Below are positions 26,976 to 35,541 of a stretch of DNA of 64,000 bases, in pieces. Source of the DNA: Cohnella algarum (GTDB lineage Bacteria > Bacillota > Bacilli > Paenibacillales > Paenibacillaceae). Made by a program: the position numbers and the translations under genes. Positions within the stretch are counted from its first letter, which is position 1; the number at the start of each line of letters is the position of its first letter. The DNA lies in assembly GCF_016937515.1 (NCBI RefSeq), contig NZ_JAFHKM010000002.1, positions 1,049,001-1,113,000 on the forward strand. Direction: 5' to 3'. The notes under the pieces are model-generated. The model did no database searches and had not been told where the DNA came from. It saw only the letters and a list, made by a program, of their open reading frames with translations.

Positions 26976-27869
26976 TTATAAAAACTGCTTAATAACTATA
27001 ATGCTAACAGCAAAAATAATGACAGTCAAAAGAATATGCCGATCGTTTGTAAGTATATCCTCAGGTTTTCCTCCTGATTTTTCAATATGAATAAGATAAT
27101 AATAACGAAATACCCCGTACAGCACGATAGGAATGGTTAACATCATGGCTTGTCCCTGTTCGGCAGCATACATGGAGTAAAACATAATTAATACCGCAGT
27201 TATAATCCCCATTAGCTGGTCAAGTAAATTGACAGTATAAAAATCAAGTACTTTTCTTCGTCTGGTCGGGTCCTCGTTAAATAGTTCGAGTTCATGCCGG
27301 CGTTTACCCAATGCCAGAAATAAAGATAGGCCCAGCGTACATAATATAAACCATGAAGTCAGCACTCCTCCTACCGCCAGAGCACCCGCAACGGTCCGTA
27401 AAACAAAGCCTAAAGCAATAATCATCACATCAATAATAACCACATGCTTCAAGCGAAAACTATAAAGCAGATTGATAATAAAATATAACAGTAATACACC
27501 GACCATATACGTATTAATAAAAAATGATAATAGGATGGACGCTATAAAGGTGAGAATTCCTACAATTATAGCCGTTGGAACGGAGATTGCTCCCGAAGCT
27601 ATTGGTCTGTGACACTTTTCTGGGTGCAGCTTATCCTTTTCAATATCTACCAAGTCATTAATAATATAAATTGTACTTGCCATTAAACAAAACGAAATAA
27701 ATGCAAGAAAAGCATTTGCAAAGACAAAGTAATTCAAAAACTCCCCCGCAAAAATTGCTGACGCAAAGACGAGTAAATTTTTTGTCCATTGTTTGGGCCG
27801 CAATTCTTTAAGAATCTCAATAAAAACATTTGTCTTCGCTTCTTTAAGGATAACCGTGCGAGAATCCAA
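26976..27869 (-). CDS. UbiA-family prenyltransferase, decaprenyl-phosphate phosphoribosyltransferase type
   Basis: 297 residues, polytopic (about eight or nine helices). LRPKQWTKNLLVFASAIFAGE near the N-terminus and the Asp-rich motif NDLVDIEKDKLHPEKCHRPIASG (N71, D72, D75, D79) are the signature of the DPPR-synthase branch of UbiA (Mycobacterium Rv3806c), which puts 5-phosphoribose from PRPP on polyprenyl phosphate. LALGKRRHELELF supports the same branch. The adjoining upstream gene is a PAP2-type phosphatase, as in mycobacteria, where the next step is removal of the 5-phosphate. I infer synthesis of a polyprenyl-phospho-ribofuranose donor. No DprE1/DprE2 epimerase genes are in the window, so ribose rather than arabinose is expected. 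Confidence 0.82.
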   Translation of the reverse strand: MDSRTVILKEAKTNVFIEILKELRPKQWTKNLLVFASAIFAGEFLNYFVFANAFLAFISFCLMASTIYIINDLVDIEKDKLHPEKCHRPIASGAISVPTAIIVGILTFIASILLSFFINTYMVGVLLLYFIINLLYSFRLKHVVIIDVMIIALGFVLRTVAGALAVGGVLTSWFILCTLGLSLFLALGKRRHELELFNEDPTRRRKVLDFYTVNLLDQLMGIITAVLIMFYSMYAAEQGQAMMLTIPIVLYGVFRYYYLIHIEKSGGKPEDILTNDRHILLTVIIFAVSIIVIKQFL

Positions 27870-27882
27870 CTCTTCACCGCCT

Positions 27883-28284
27883 CTACATTAAAAGATGCAG
27901 GATATAACCTACACCTGTTCCTACCGTTAAGCCACCTATAACTTCAAATTTCGTATGTCCGACCCTCTCTCTGTGCCTTACTCCCGTATCTTTGATAAAT
28001 TTATTTATACTTTCGGCATGCTGGCCCACATACTTTCTTAATCCCGTTGCATCAAAAATCACAATGAGAATTACGGCAATACCTAGCCCAAATACCGGGG
28101 AGCTCAATCCTTCCTGAAAACCAATGAGAGCTGTGACCGAAGTTACAGTGGTTGTATGATTGCTTGGAAATCCACCATTGCCTATAAGTCTTTTGGCCTC
28201 CTTGCCATGGCGTATATAATTTATTAAATATTTTATCACACCCGCTATTATCCAACCTATTACCGGAGCAAAAAAATAATACAA
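27883..28284 (-). CDS. Divergent PAP2-family phosphatase, short
   Basis: 133 residues from TTG 28284 (GGGAGGAG seven bases upstream), shorter than B. subtilis YuiD (about 158) because the N-terminal helix is reduced. GNGGFPSNHTTTVTSVTALIG matches the GGMPSSHSAA motif of the family, DATGLRKYVGQHAE is the conserved central stretch, and RVGHTKFEVIGG is the last catalytic block. Three or four membrane segments. Beside the DPPR-synthase-like gene it most likely dephosphorylates a polyprenyl-phospho-5-phosphoribose, the role shown for Rv3807c-type PAP2 proteins. A general undecaprenyl-PP phosphatase is the alternative. Confidence 0.75.
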   Translation of the reverse strand: MYYFFAPVIGWIIAGVIKYLINYIRHGKEAKRLIGNGGFPSNHTTTVTSVTALIGFQEGLSSPVFGLGIAVILIVIFDATGLRKYVGQHAESINKFIKDTGVRHRERVGHTKFEVIGGLTVGTGVGYILHLLM

Positions 28285-28301
28285 TGCAGCGCTCCTCCCG
28301 T

Positions 28302-29423
28302 TTAAATATTTTGGTTTTTTTGAAATAAAGCAATGTACTTCTTAACAGCACTTTCTATTCCAAAACGTTCCTCAACAACGGTTCTTTCCTTAATGTAAAC
28401 CTCTTTATTTAAAATTACATCGATTATGCCAGCAGCCAAAGCTTCGACATTCGAAACTTCAACAATTCTCCCCATCCCCGTTTGTCTAACGATTTCCCGC
28501 ACGCCAGGAAGATTCGACGCAACTACAGGAACACCTGATAGCATGGCTTCAACTTGAACCATTCCAAATGCTTCTAAGGAGTTTATGCTTGGAAGAACAA
28601 AGAGATCCAGGGAATTGTAAAAATCTTTAAGCTGTCTTTGCGTCAATTTCCCTAAAAAAGTCACATAGGATTCATCCCAACCTATGGTTTCTTTAAGCTT
28701 ATCATACACACTCCCACCCGCAACCGCTTTATAATCTCCGGCGATTAAGAATCTAGCGTTCGGAATGGACTTTTTTACTATTGGCGCGGCCTTTAAGAGT
28801 ATATCAATTCCTTTCTCCTCTACAATCCTTCCGCAGAAACCAATATTTATATAATTCGAAACATCCGTTTTTGTCTGATTAGAAATTTCTTTATAAAATG
28901 GCGATGTTGGATGGATCTCCTGCAGTTTGTCTTCATACCTAGGGAGAATTCTGGAATATCGGGCATAATCTTTGCTGGAAACGACTATACTGGATGCTTT
29001 TTTTAAACTTACCACAGATGAAAGATCCATTGCCTTGGTTATTAAACGGCCAAAGAGAGAAGGCGATAAATTTATATCACAGTGATAAGTAAGCACCAGT
29101 TTCCTCTCAGGAGTTAACCGACCAAATAACCCCGCTTCAGCCATTGGCAGATGCAAATTTACAACGTCTGCATTTTTTTTTAATGCCATAAATGAAAAAA
29201 TAAACGAAGGACTGATATAACCTTTGCTTATATGAAACAATATATTTTTGCGAATTACCTTTACCCCGTTTATCGTTTCAAATCCTGCCAAATCTTTTTT
29301 ATGTTTAGAGGTTAATACTGTAACATCATGATCTTTTGCCAATTCTTCAGCTAGCGAACGGGCACATTCCGAAAGACCGCTAATGTATGGCCAATAATAA
29401 TTTAACACGATTAATATCTTCAT
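28302..29423 (-). CDS. Glycosyltransferase family 4
   Basis: 373 residues. The N-terminus MKILIVLNYYWPYISGLSECARSLAEEL is a typical GT4 acceptor-side loop. The C-terminal half has NIGFCGRIVEEKGIDILLKAA and PSINSLEAFGMVQVEAMLSGVPVVASNLPGVREIV. It is placed between the SMR-like gene and the PAP2 gene in the membrane module, with gaps of 10-17 bases, so it is co-transcribed. Its donor is unknown. Confidence 0.83.
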   Translation of the reverse strand: MKILIVLNYYWPYISGLSECARSLAEELAKDHDVTVLTSKHKKDLAGFETINGVKVIRKNILFHISKGYISPSFIFSFMALKKNADVVNLHLPMAEAGLFGRLTPERKLVLTYHCDINLSPSLFGRLITKAMDLSSVVSLKKASSIVVSSKDYARYSRILPRYEDKLQEIHPTSPFYKEISNQTKTDVSNYINIGFCGRIVEEKGIDILLKAAPIVKKSIPNARFLIAGDYKAVAGGSVYDKLKETIGWDESYVTFLGKLTQRQLKDFYNSLDLFVLPSINSLEAFGMVQVEAMLSGVPVVASNLPGVREIVRQTGMGRIVEVSNVEALAAGIIDVILNKEVYIKERTVVEERFGIESAVKKYIALFQKNQNI

Positions 29424-29433
29424 TATTTTAAGA

Positions 29434-29808
29434 TTATCCTTTCAGGGTAATTAGTACAACTCCCGCGACAATTATAAACACCCCTAAAATGCGGTACATA
29501 TTAATCGCTTCCTGAAATACATAATAGCCGATAACCAAAGAAAAAATGTAGTTCACGGACAGTAACGGATTTACAAAGCTAAGATCATATTTTGATAAAA
29601 CTATAATCCATAATAGAGCGCTGACGAAGTACATAAATAAACCAATTAGGATATAAGGGTTGAATATCACCGCAAGCCCTGCAAGGATATCTCCATTGGC
29701 CAACGCCGAGATTCGAGATGTCTCTTTCATGGCTCCGTATTTGATCAAGGGAGGGCCGCTTGCACCTGTCAGCAAAATAAAGAAAATGATAGCTATCATT
29801 TTTAGCAA
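29434..29808 (-). CDS. Small EamA/SMR-type membrane protein, possible lipid-linked sugar flippase
   Basis: 124 residues with four hydrophobic helices, LLTGASGPPLIKYGAMK near helix 1 and LSFVNPLLSVNYIFSLVIGYYVFQEAIN near helix 3, similar in size and layout to ArnE/ArnF and other small multidrug-resistance-like transporters. The TTG start at 29808 has AGAGG seven bases upstream; the in-frame ATG three codons later is the alternative. ArnE/F move a polyprenyl-phospho-sugar across the membrane. The neighbouring genes for polyprenyl-linked pentose synthesis and a large GT-C-like protein suggest the same task here. Drug efflux is unlikely in this context. Confidence 0.65.
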   Translation of the reverse strand: MLKMIAIIFFILLTGASGPPLIKYGAMKETSRISALANGDILAGLAVIFNPYILIGLFMYFVSALLWIIVLSKYDLSFVNPLLSVNYIFSLVIGYYVFQEAINMYRILGVFIIVAGVVLITLKG

Positions 29809-29828
29809 TGTTGTTCCTCTTCCCTAAG

Positions 29829-31946
29829 TTATTGTCGAATCAAGTTTAAATCTTGTATGGCGATCCCCAATTCTCTTGGATCCTCCCCTACTTTTACATA
29901 ACCCTCTTTAATTTCAAAGCTGATTTTCCGATTATCGGTAAACGAAATTGGCTTTGTGAAATAAACCGATGATTGGGTGATCAACAGTTCGTCTATTTTC
30001 TTGTCATCCACGTAAATTTCAAGCGTTCGTTGTTGGACACTGGGAGGAAGATGAGCCATAAATTGCAACACAAAGTTGCCCTGCGTATGTTCACCTAAGG
30101 AGAGAGAAAAATTGCTTGTTGTCCAACGCGTTGGTACCCCATTCCAATCCTCCATGCCATGCCAGCCCTCGAAAAGAAACAACTTAGCATCCTTATACAA
30201 AGTAAACTCAGAATTGTTCCATAAAGTTTCTCCATTCCTCTTAATAATGTCATTTTTTTTATTCGTAAGTACATAGTTTGGTTTAAAATCCGCTAGATGA
30301 AAAGGAGCAAAATACGAACCGGGTTCTTGAAAGAGTATTTTTCTGTCTCGCAAAAAATAGGACAGCAGGTGCTGATCATTCATATTAAAGCCATCTAACA
30401 ATACGATCTCATCTTCCGGAATAAGCTTCTTCATTGCCTCTAGCTCCAAATATTCATTTGTAACGAGTTCCCCCTCCTTGACTATAACATTCCCTAATTT
30501 ATAGATTTGCGCTGCGTTTGCCAAACACAGGCATAAAATTACGGAAATGGCGATAACCTTTCGAAACCTAGAAAATACACCAGCTAGTTTATACAAGCCT
30601 ATAGAGAAAAGCAAAATAATAAACGGTTGGGCAAACATTAAAGTTTTATAGTATCCGTATGAAAATTTATTGATAAATGTTAAATAAATTAGCAACGCCA
30701 TTATGAATCCTACAAATATGGCTAAATACGTTCTAATCGGTTTTTCAACTTTTATAAGTCCTATAAACGTTATTAGTAGTAATATACCGGCAATAGTACT
30801 TAAAATAAGGGATGGACTTCCGTAGTCCAGCGTCTTTATGCCAAAAATCATCAGAACTTGGTTCCAAAAGGGGATATAATCCACAATTCCTGTTGCATTT
30901 TGTGTTGAAGTAAATGCAAACAGATTGTATCTAACTGCCAAATAAATAGAAACCGGATTAAGTACAACAATCCCGGCAACAAGATAAAGAATTAACTTAG
31001 AATACGATTTAAAACTCTGTCTATTCTTCAAAACAAGCAGAACAACAAACAATGAAAAGGGAACAATCAAATAAGCCGTATACTCACTATAGATAGCAAA
31101 CAATGCTGATATACTTAAACAGACGTAAGGGACCATTTTAGTATTTTCATCGATGAAAATTTTATATAATAACCCGAAGGATAAAACAAAGAAAGCATTC
31201 CCCCCAATTTGAGGCATATATTGGGTGGTGAACATCCAATATAAAAACGTATTAAGCGTGACCAAAACGGTAGCAGTATAGGTTACGGGTTTAGTTAAAT
31301 TAAAACAGTGTCTGCATGTATAATATATCGCCACAGAAAGGAGGATAACGAAAAAGCAGGAAATCACATTGAAAGTTTGTACTGCCCCAATTCCAAACAG
31401 GTTCATTCCAATTGTATTTAAGTAGTCCGCCCCAACACGTGAGTACCTGGAAAAATGAATCTCTGCGATCGAGTAGAACGGATGCAACCCATCCGAAACG
31501 GATGGAGCAAAGTAACTCATATTTATTAACCACTCTGGAATAGATAAATAAAATATCAAATCATTATTAATACTTGAAAAAGATGTAGGAAAACCACTCA
31601 CAATGCTTGGTAGACCGTAAACCAAAAAAATAACCAAAAAAAGAAAAGTGACCCCATATATTTCTTTATTTAAGCTCACATTAATACCTTTAAGAGAAAA
31701 TAAAAAATGAATCAGCAGTATAATGCTGACAACAAATAATATAGGAATAATAAATTTTGAACCGTAAAACAAGCCAAAACTTTGTATTACGGAAATAAGA
31801 ATGGATACTCCCATGAAAGGCAAAAGAATAAAAGATTCATTTTTAAAATCTCCGGTCAATCCCGAGACTTTACGAAGTCTTAAGATTGTTCCGAATAGAA
31901 AGGTAAAACCCAAATAAAATAAAAGAAGCGCCAAAGTAGTTAACAT
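29829..31946 (-). CDS. Large polytopic membrane protein, probable GT-C glycosyltransferase
   Basis: 705 residues. About twelve hydrophobic helices cover residues 1-480, then a soluble, beta-rich region of some 220 residues. The first extracytoplasmic loop (residues 110-165) contains several acidic residues and LHPFYSIAEIHFSRYSRVGADYL, the area where GT-C enzymes carry their catalytic acid. The C-terminal part has GEHTQGNFVLQFMAHLPPSVQQRTLEIYVDDKKI, which looks like a carbohydrate-binding beta-sandwich. I do not recognise a named family. The architecture fits enzymes that take sugars from polyprenyl phosphate outside the membrane, and the lipid-linked pentose genes lie next to it. Confidence 0.6.
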   Translation of the reverse strand: MLTTLALLLFYLGFTFLFGTILRLRKVSGLTGDFKNESFILLPFMGVSILISVIQSFGLFYGSKFIIPILFVVSIILLIHFLFSLKGINVSLNKEIYGVTFLFLVIFLVYGLPSIVSGFPTSFSSINNDLIFYLSIPEWLINMSYFAPSVSDGLHPFYSIAEIHFSRYSRVGADYLNTIGMNLFGIGAVQTFNVISCFFVILLSVAIYYTCRHCFNLTKPVTYTATVLVTLNTFLYWMFTTQYMPQIGGNAFFVLSFGLLYKIFIDENTKMVPYVCLSISALFAIYSEYTAYLIVPFSLFVVLLVLKNRQSFKSYSKLILYLVAGIVVLNPVSIYLAVRYNLFAFTSTQNATGIVDYIPFWNQVLMIFGIKTLDYGSPSLILSTIAGILLLITFIGLIKVEKPIRTYLAIFVGFIMALLIYLTFINKFSYGYYKTLMFAQPFIILLFSIGLYKLAGVFSRFRKVIAISVILCLCLANAAQIYKLGNVIVKEGELVTNEYLELEAMKKLIPEDEIVLLDGFNMNDQHLLSYFLRDRKILFQEPGSYFAPFHLADFKPNYVLTNKKNDIIKRNGETLWNNSEFTLYKDAKLFLFEGWHGMEDWNGVPTRWTTSNFSLSLGEHTQGNFVLQFMAHLPPSVQQRTLEIYVDDKKIDELLITQSSVYFTKPISFTDNRKISFEIKEGYVKVGEDPRELGIAIQDLNLIRQ

Positions 31947-31962
31947 TACTATTCCCCTTCAT

Positions 31963-34323
31963 TTATTTACGCAAAATAAAGTGCGAGATTTCCTTTGTCG
32001 TATTCTTAAAATCACAAGATTTAATAAATTCAAGAGCACGCTGACTCATATCACTTCTTATCCCTTTATTATTTACCAATTCCAGTAAGTATGCTAACAA
32101 TAACTCCTCCTCATAAACATCGCAGTCGACCTTCCAAACACAATTATCCGGATATTCTTGATATGAACCTACATTCGAAACGATACAAGGAATACCGTAG
32201 CCTAGTGCACGCGTTAAAGTTCCCGAAGTCTCTCCCATAGTTGGCCATCTTAAGTTAATACATAGATTACTAGCCATAATATATCGCTTGAAATCTATAA
32301 TATCCGGCGAATAAATAAATTTCACATTATGTGAAATGCCAAAATGTTTTACGAGCTTTAACAAATCCTGCTTTACATTTTGTTCAGCGTGACCAACTAT
32401 ATATAAATCCGTGTTCGGATTTGTTTTTAATAAACTTGCAAAACATCGAATGATAACATCTATCCGCTTGTTTGGAATCATATTACCAAACACGCCGATA
32501 GTAAATTTTTTGGGATCCATTCTGAGATGGTTTCTCATCTCATCCACTTGAGGCGATTCTAGGCTTGGATCGAAAGCAACCCCATGCGGAACGACTTTAA
32601 TATCGCCGGTAAATGAAGCTGATGTTTCTATCGTTTCCTTTAGCCATTTGCTATGAACGATCAAACCATTGCTTAAATCAACAACTTTGTGGAATAACGG
32701 GAATTGCTGACTATTCGGATACGTGCCGTTCTCTAATAGCTGTCTGCCTGCTTCAAATCCTTCCGGGCCATATGCATAAGTTAGTTCATTACGGAATTGT
32801 TCTTTAAATCCTTTTACAAACGTAGTATGCATAAAGAACCCAAAAAGATTCAAATCATGCAGCAAAACCGTTCCCGGGTATTTCTTAAGCAATTCGTAAA
32901 TCCAATCGTGCAACTCATTATTTCCCATATGATAGAGACGATAGGAAATGGAGTCTAACCTCGACTGTTGTTTTTTTACATCAATAACTTCAAAGTTCTC
33001 CGATATAAATGCATTTGACGGTGTTATACCATTTACAATTATTTTAATTTCAAAATAATCTCTAAGATAGATCAACATTTCTTCGCTGTAATCTGCTATT
33101 CCGGATACTTGAGGAGCAAGCGGACTAACGAATGCCAATATTGGCTTGCCGTTTGTCGTTTCCTCCATTATATTATTCAAAAGTTTTTTTAAAGTTTGCA
33201 TACTATCAAGCGTTACGTTATTCCAATTAAAAAATTGGGATTGCTTTAAGCTTTTCTCCTTCAATTGTTGCTTGACCGTTGAATCCTCCAAAACACTATG
33301 GAGGGCCTGAACCAATTCCTCATCATCATCAGGTTTGACCAATATAGCAGCCTCTCCGGCTACTTCTACTAATGAGGAGCAATTTGTCGTTATAACAGGA
33401 GCCCCTACCCTCATCGCTTCCAATACGGGCAAACCAAAGCCTTCGTAAAGGGAGGGAAAAACAAATACTTCACATTCTCTATATAATGCAACCAAACATT
33501 CTTCGCTCACAAAACCCAAAAAGATAATTCTGTCAACCGGAGCATTTATAGATGATGCGTATTGTTTAAATTCGTTTTGTTCAAGATCATTCTTTATCCC
33601 GCTAATCACTAACTTTAGTTCGGGATATGCGGAAGATATATTAGAAAAAGCTTTGATAAGACCCTTATTATTTTTTCTAACATCATATCCAGTTAAAGAA
33701 TAAATAAAAGGAGAACTCAAGCCTAATTCTTCCTCAAGAATATCAGGTTCCATGCCGGTTCTTGAATTCTGATACAATTCCTCATTGGTTGACGCATAAA
33801 TCACTTCAATCCTGCCTGGGTTAATACTTAATCTCTGGACCAAATCGTTCTTGGAGGCTTGGGATATCGTTAAAATTAAATCGGCCTTCGAAACGATTTT
33901 ACATCGTTCGTCATAGATTTTTCTAATATGATCAGGCCAAGTGTCATAGTAATGTTCCTTCATTATAATCGGGATTAGGTCGTAAACAAGGTAGGTTTTT
34001 TTTACCTTTAATTGCGTCATATCAGGCACTTCAATATCGAACATAAATGGACTGGTAAAATGGATAATATCTATCTTGTTTCTCAATATAAATTCGTTAA
34101 TATCTGATTCTTCCCAATATTGATCTCGATTGATCCTATCATCCAACGAAAGAAATTCCGAAACAAACGTAAATTGCCATGTATTGTTTTTTTTTCTCAT
34201 TAGGAAAAAACGCGATGCTTTATCCTTGGTAACGATATTTTTAAGCCAATTATAAGTATAAATGCCTATGCCTCTATTTTTTTCATTTGTATATAAAGTT
34301 TGCACATCAATAAGCAGCCTCAT
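31963..34323 (-). CDS. Bifunctional protein with two fused GT4 glycosyltransferase domains
   Basis: 786 residues, about twice a normal GT4. Domain 1 (about 1-385) begins MRLLIDVQTLYTNEKNRGIGIYTYNW and has VFVFPSLYEGFGLPVLEAMRVGAPVITTNCSSLVEVAGEAA. Domain 2 (about 395-786) restarts with ILAFVSPLAPQVSGIADYSEEML and has IGVFGNMIPNKRIDVIIRCF and TMGETSGTLTRALGYGIPCIVSNVG. Only domain 1 has the classic E-x7-E; domain 2 has a shifted variant. Tandem GT4 proteins commonly make repeating di- or trisaccharides in ABC-exported D-rhamnan-like chains. It overlaps the upstream gene by four bases. Confidence 0.85.
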   Translation of the reverse strand: MRLLIDVQTLYTNEKNRGIGIYTYNWLKNIVTKDKASRFFLMRKKNNTWQFTFVSEFLSLDDRINRDQYWEESDINEFILRNKIDIIHFTSPFMFDIEVPDMTQLKVKKTYLVYDLIPIIMKEHYYDTWPDHIRKIYDERCKIVSKADLILTISQASKNDLVQRLSINPGRIEVIYASTNEELYQNSRTGMEPDILEEELGLSSPFIYSLTGYDVRKNNKGLIKAFSNISSAYPELKLVISGIKNDLEQNEFKQYASSINAPVDRIIFLGFVSEECLVALYRECEVFVFPSLYEGFGLPVLEAMRVGAPVITTNCSSLVEVAGEAAILVKPDDDEELVQALHSVLEDSTVKQQLKEKSLKQSQFFNWNNVTLDSMQTLKKLLNNIMEETTNGKPILAFVSPLAPQVSGIADYSEEMLIYLRDYFEIKIIVNGITPSNAFISENFEVIDVKKQQSRLDSISYRLYHMGNNELHDWIYELLKKYPGTVLLHDLNLFGFFMHTTFVKGFKEQFRNELTYAYGPEGFEAGRQLLENGTYPNSQQFPLFHKVVDLSNGLIVHSKWLKETIETSASFTGDIKVVPHGVAFDPSLESPQVDEMRNHLRMDPKKFTIGVFGNMIPNKRIDVIIRCFASLLKTNPNTDLYIVGHAEQNVKQDLLKLVKHFGISHNVKFIYSPDIIDFKRYIMASNLCINLRWPTMGETSGTLTRALGYGIPCIVSNVGSYQEYPDNCVWKVDCDVYEEELLLAYLLELVNNKGIRSDMSQRALEFIKSCDFKNTTKEISHFILRK

Positions 34324-35525
34324 GAAATCAATTCCTCCTTATTAAAACCCTTGGAGTCAAAAAAATTTAATATACGTTCTGCTGTTTTGGGCCACGTATA
34401 AAACTGCTCAACATATTGGCGGCCTTTCTCTCCCATTTCCTTAAGATTGAGCTTTGGAGATGAAAACTCTTGCATCAAATTTTTAAAGCTTTCATAATCC
34501 TTATAGAATGATCCGCCGCCACTCCTCACGCAGTGTCCCTTTGTTACTGCACATAATTCATGAACGATAACCGGAGTGCCACAAAGCCAACTTTCCATAA
34601 TTACAATTGAAAAGCTCTCCATTAGCGATGGCTGGATGAGTGCAAGAGCTCCTGCCATCGCATCGTATTTATCCTGATCATCTACTTCTCCAATGTGAAC
34701 AATGTTAGGAGAGTTTTTCATCACTTCAACAAGCTGTTCCTCTCCCTTGCCTACAAATACGAGCTTAACGTCCGGGCGAATCTCTTCATTGTAACGAGAA
34801 AAAAATTCAAGAAGCTGGGGAACATTCTTCCCAGATACTTGACGTCCAACATATACAAAATAGTCGCCACTAATTTTATACTTTTGTTTAAATGTCTCCG
34901 GGTTAGGCTTTGATGCAAGCTCTACTCCTCCACCTGAAACAATGCAGTCTTCTTCAGCAATTCCATGCAACTGCAAAGTAAATTCTTTTTCCTCTATTGT
35001 ATTGAACAATAAACCTTGTGACCGCTGAAACATATGACCGATTGAACTGAAATAAGCCATATCCTCATCATGTACACAGGGTACAATGAAAGAGTGGGAT
35101 GGCTTGATTTTACTCCCCCAAAAGGTAGTTCCATAAAGATATGGAATAAAAATAAAGATATACTCATTTGCATTATTATCTATAAAATTATACATTGAGT
35201 CACTGTTGACCGTTTCCAGCAATAACTGCATTTCTTCTGTATAAGACAATTTATTTTTTTGTATCATCTTCCCCATTAACTGCTCGTATAACTCCAGATT
35301 TCTTTTTCTTAGGGAAAACCGTCTAATTTTTAACTCACCTACAACGGATAAACCCTCATTATAATAGTCCTTCCCCCAGTCCCAAAAAGAATCTCTGCCA
35401 CAAGTAGTCAGAATCTCAACATTACAACCCGCATTCAATAAACTCTTGGCAATCCCGCCGGCAAATCGCTCTGCCCCTCCAGAAATACTATCCGAGAACC
35501 ATGGAGTAACAACTGCAATTTTCAT
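34320..35525 (-). CDS. Glycosyltransferase family 4
   Basis: 401 residues. MKIAVVTPWFSDSISGGAERFAGGIAKSL is a textbook GT4 start. DYFVYVGRQVSGKNVPQLLEFF and ALIQPSLMESFSIVIMESWLCGTPVIVHELC form the donor site. The gene is between the methyltransferase and the tandem GT4 and overlaps the latter by four bases. Likely one of the chain-building enzymes of the ABC-exported glycan. Confidence 0.84.
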   Translation of the reverse strand: MKIAVVTPWFSDSISGGAERFAGGIAKSLLNAGCNVEILTTCGRDSFWDWGKDYYNEGLSVVGELKIRRFSLRKRNLELYEQLMGKMIQKNKLSYTEEMQLLLETVNSDSMYNFIDNNANEYIFIFIPYLYGTTFWGSKIKPSHSFIVPCVHDEDMAYFSSIGHMFQRSQGLLFNTIEEKEFTLQLHGIAEEDCIVSGGGVELASKPNPETFKQKYKISGDYFVYVGRQVSGKNVPQLLEFFSRYNEEIRPDVKLVFVGKGEEQLVEVMKNSPNIVHIGEVDDQDKYDAMAGALALIQPSLMESFSIVIMESWLCGTPVIVHELCAVTKGHCVRSGGGSFYKDYESFKNLMQEFSSPKLNLKEMGEKGRQYVEQFYTWPKTAERILNFFDSKGFNKEELIS

Positions 35526-35541
35526 ATAACTCTCCCAATAA

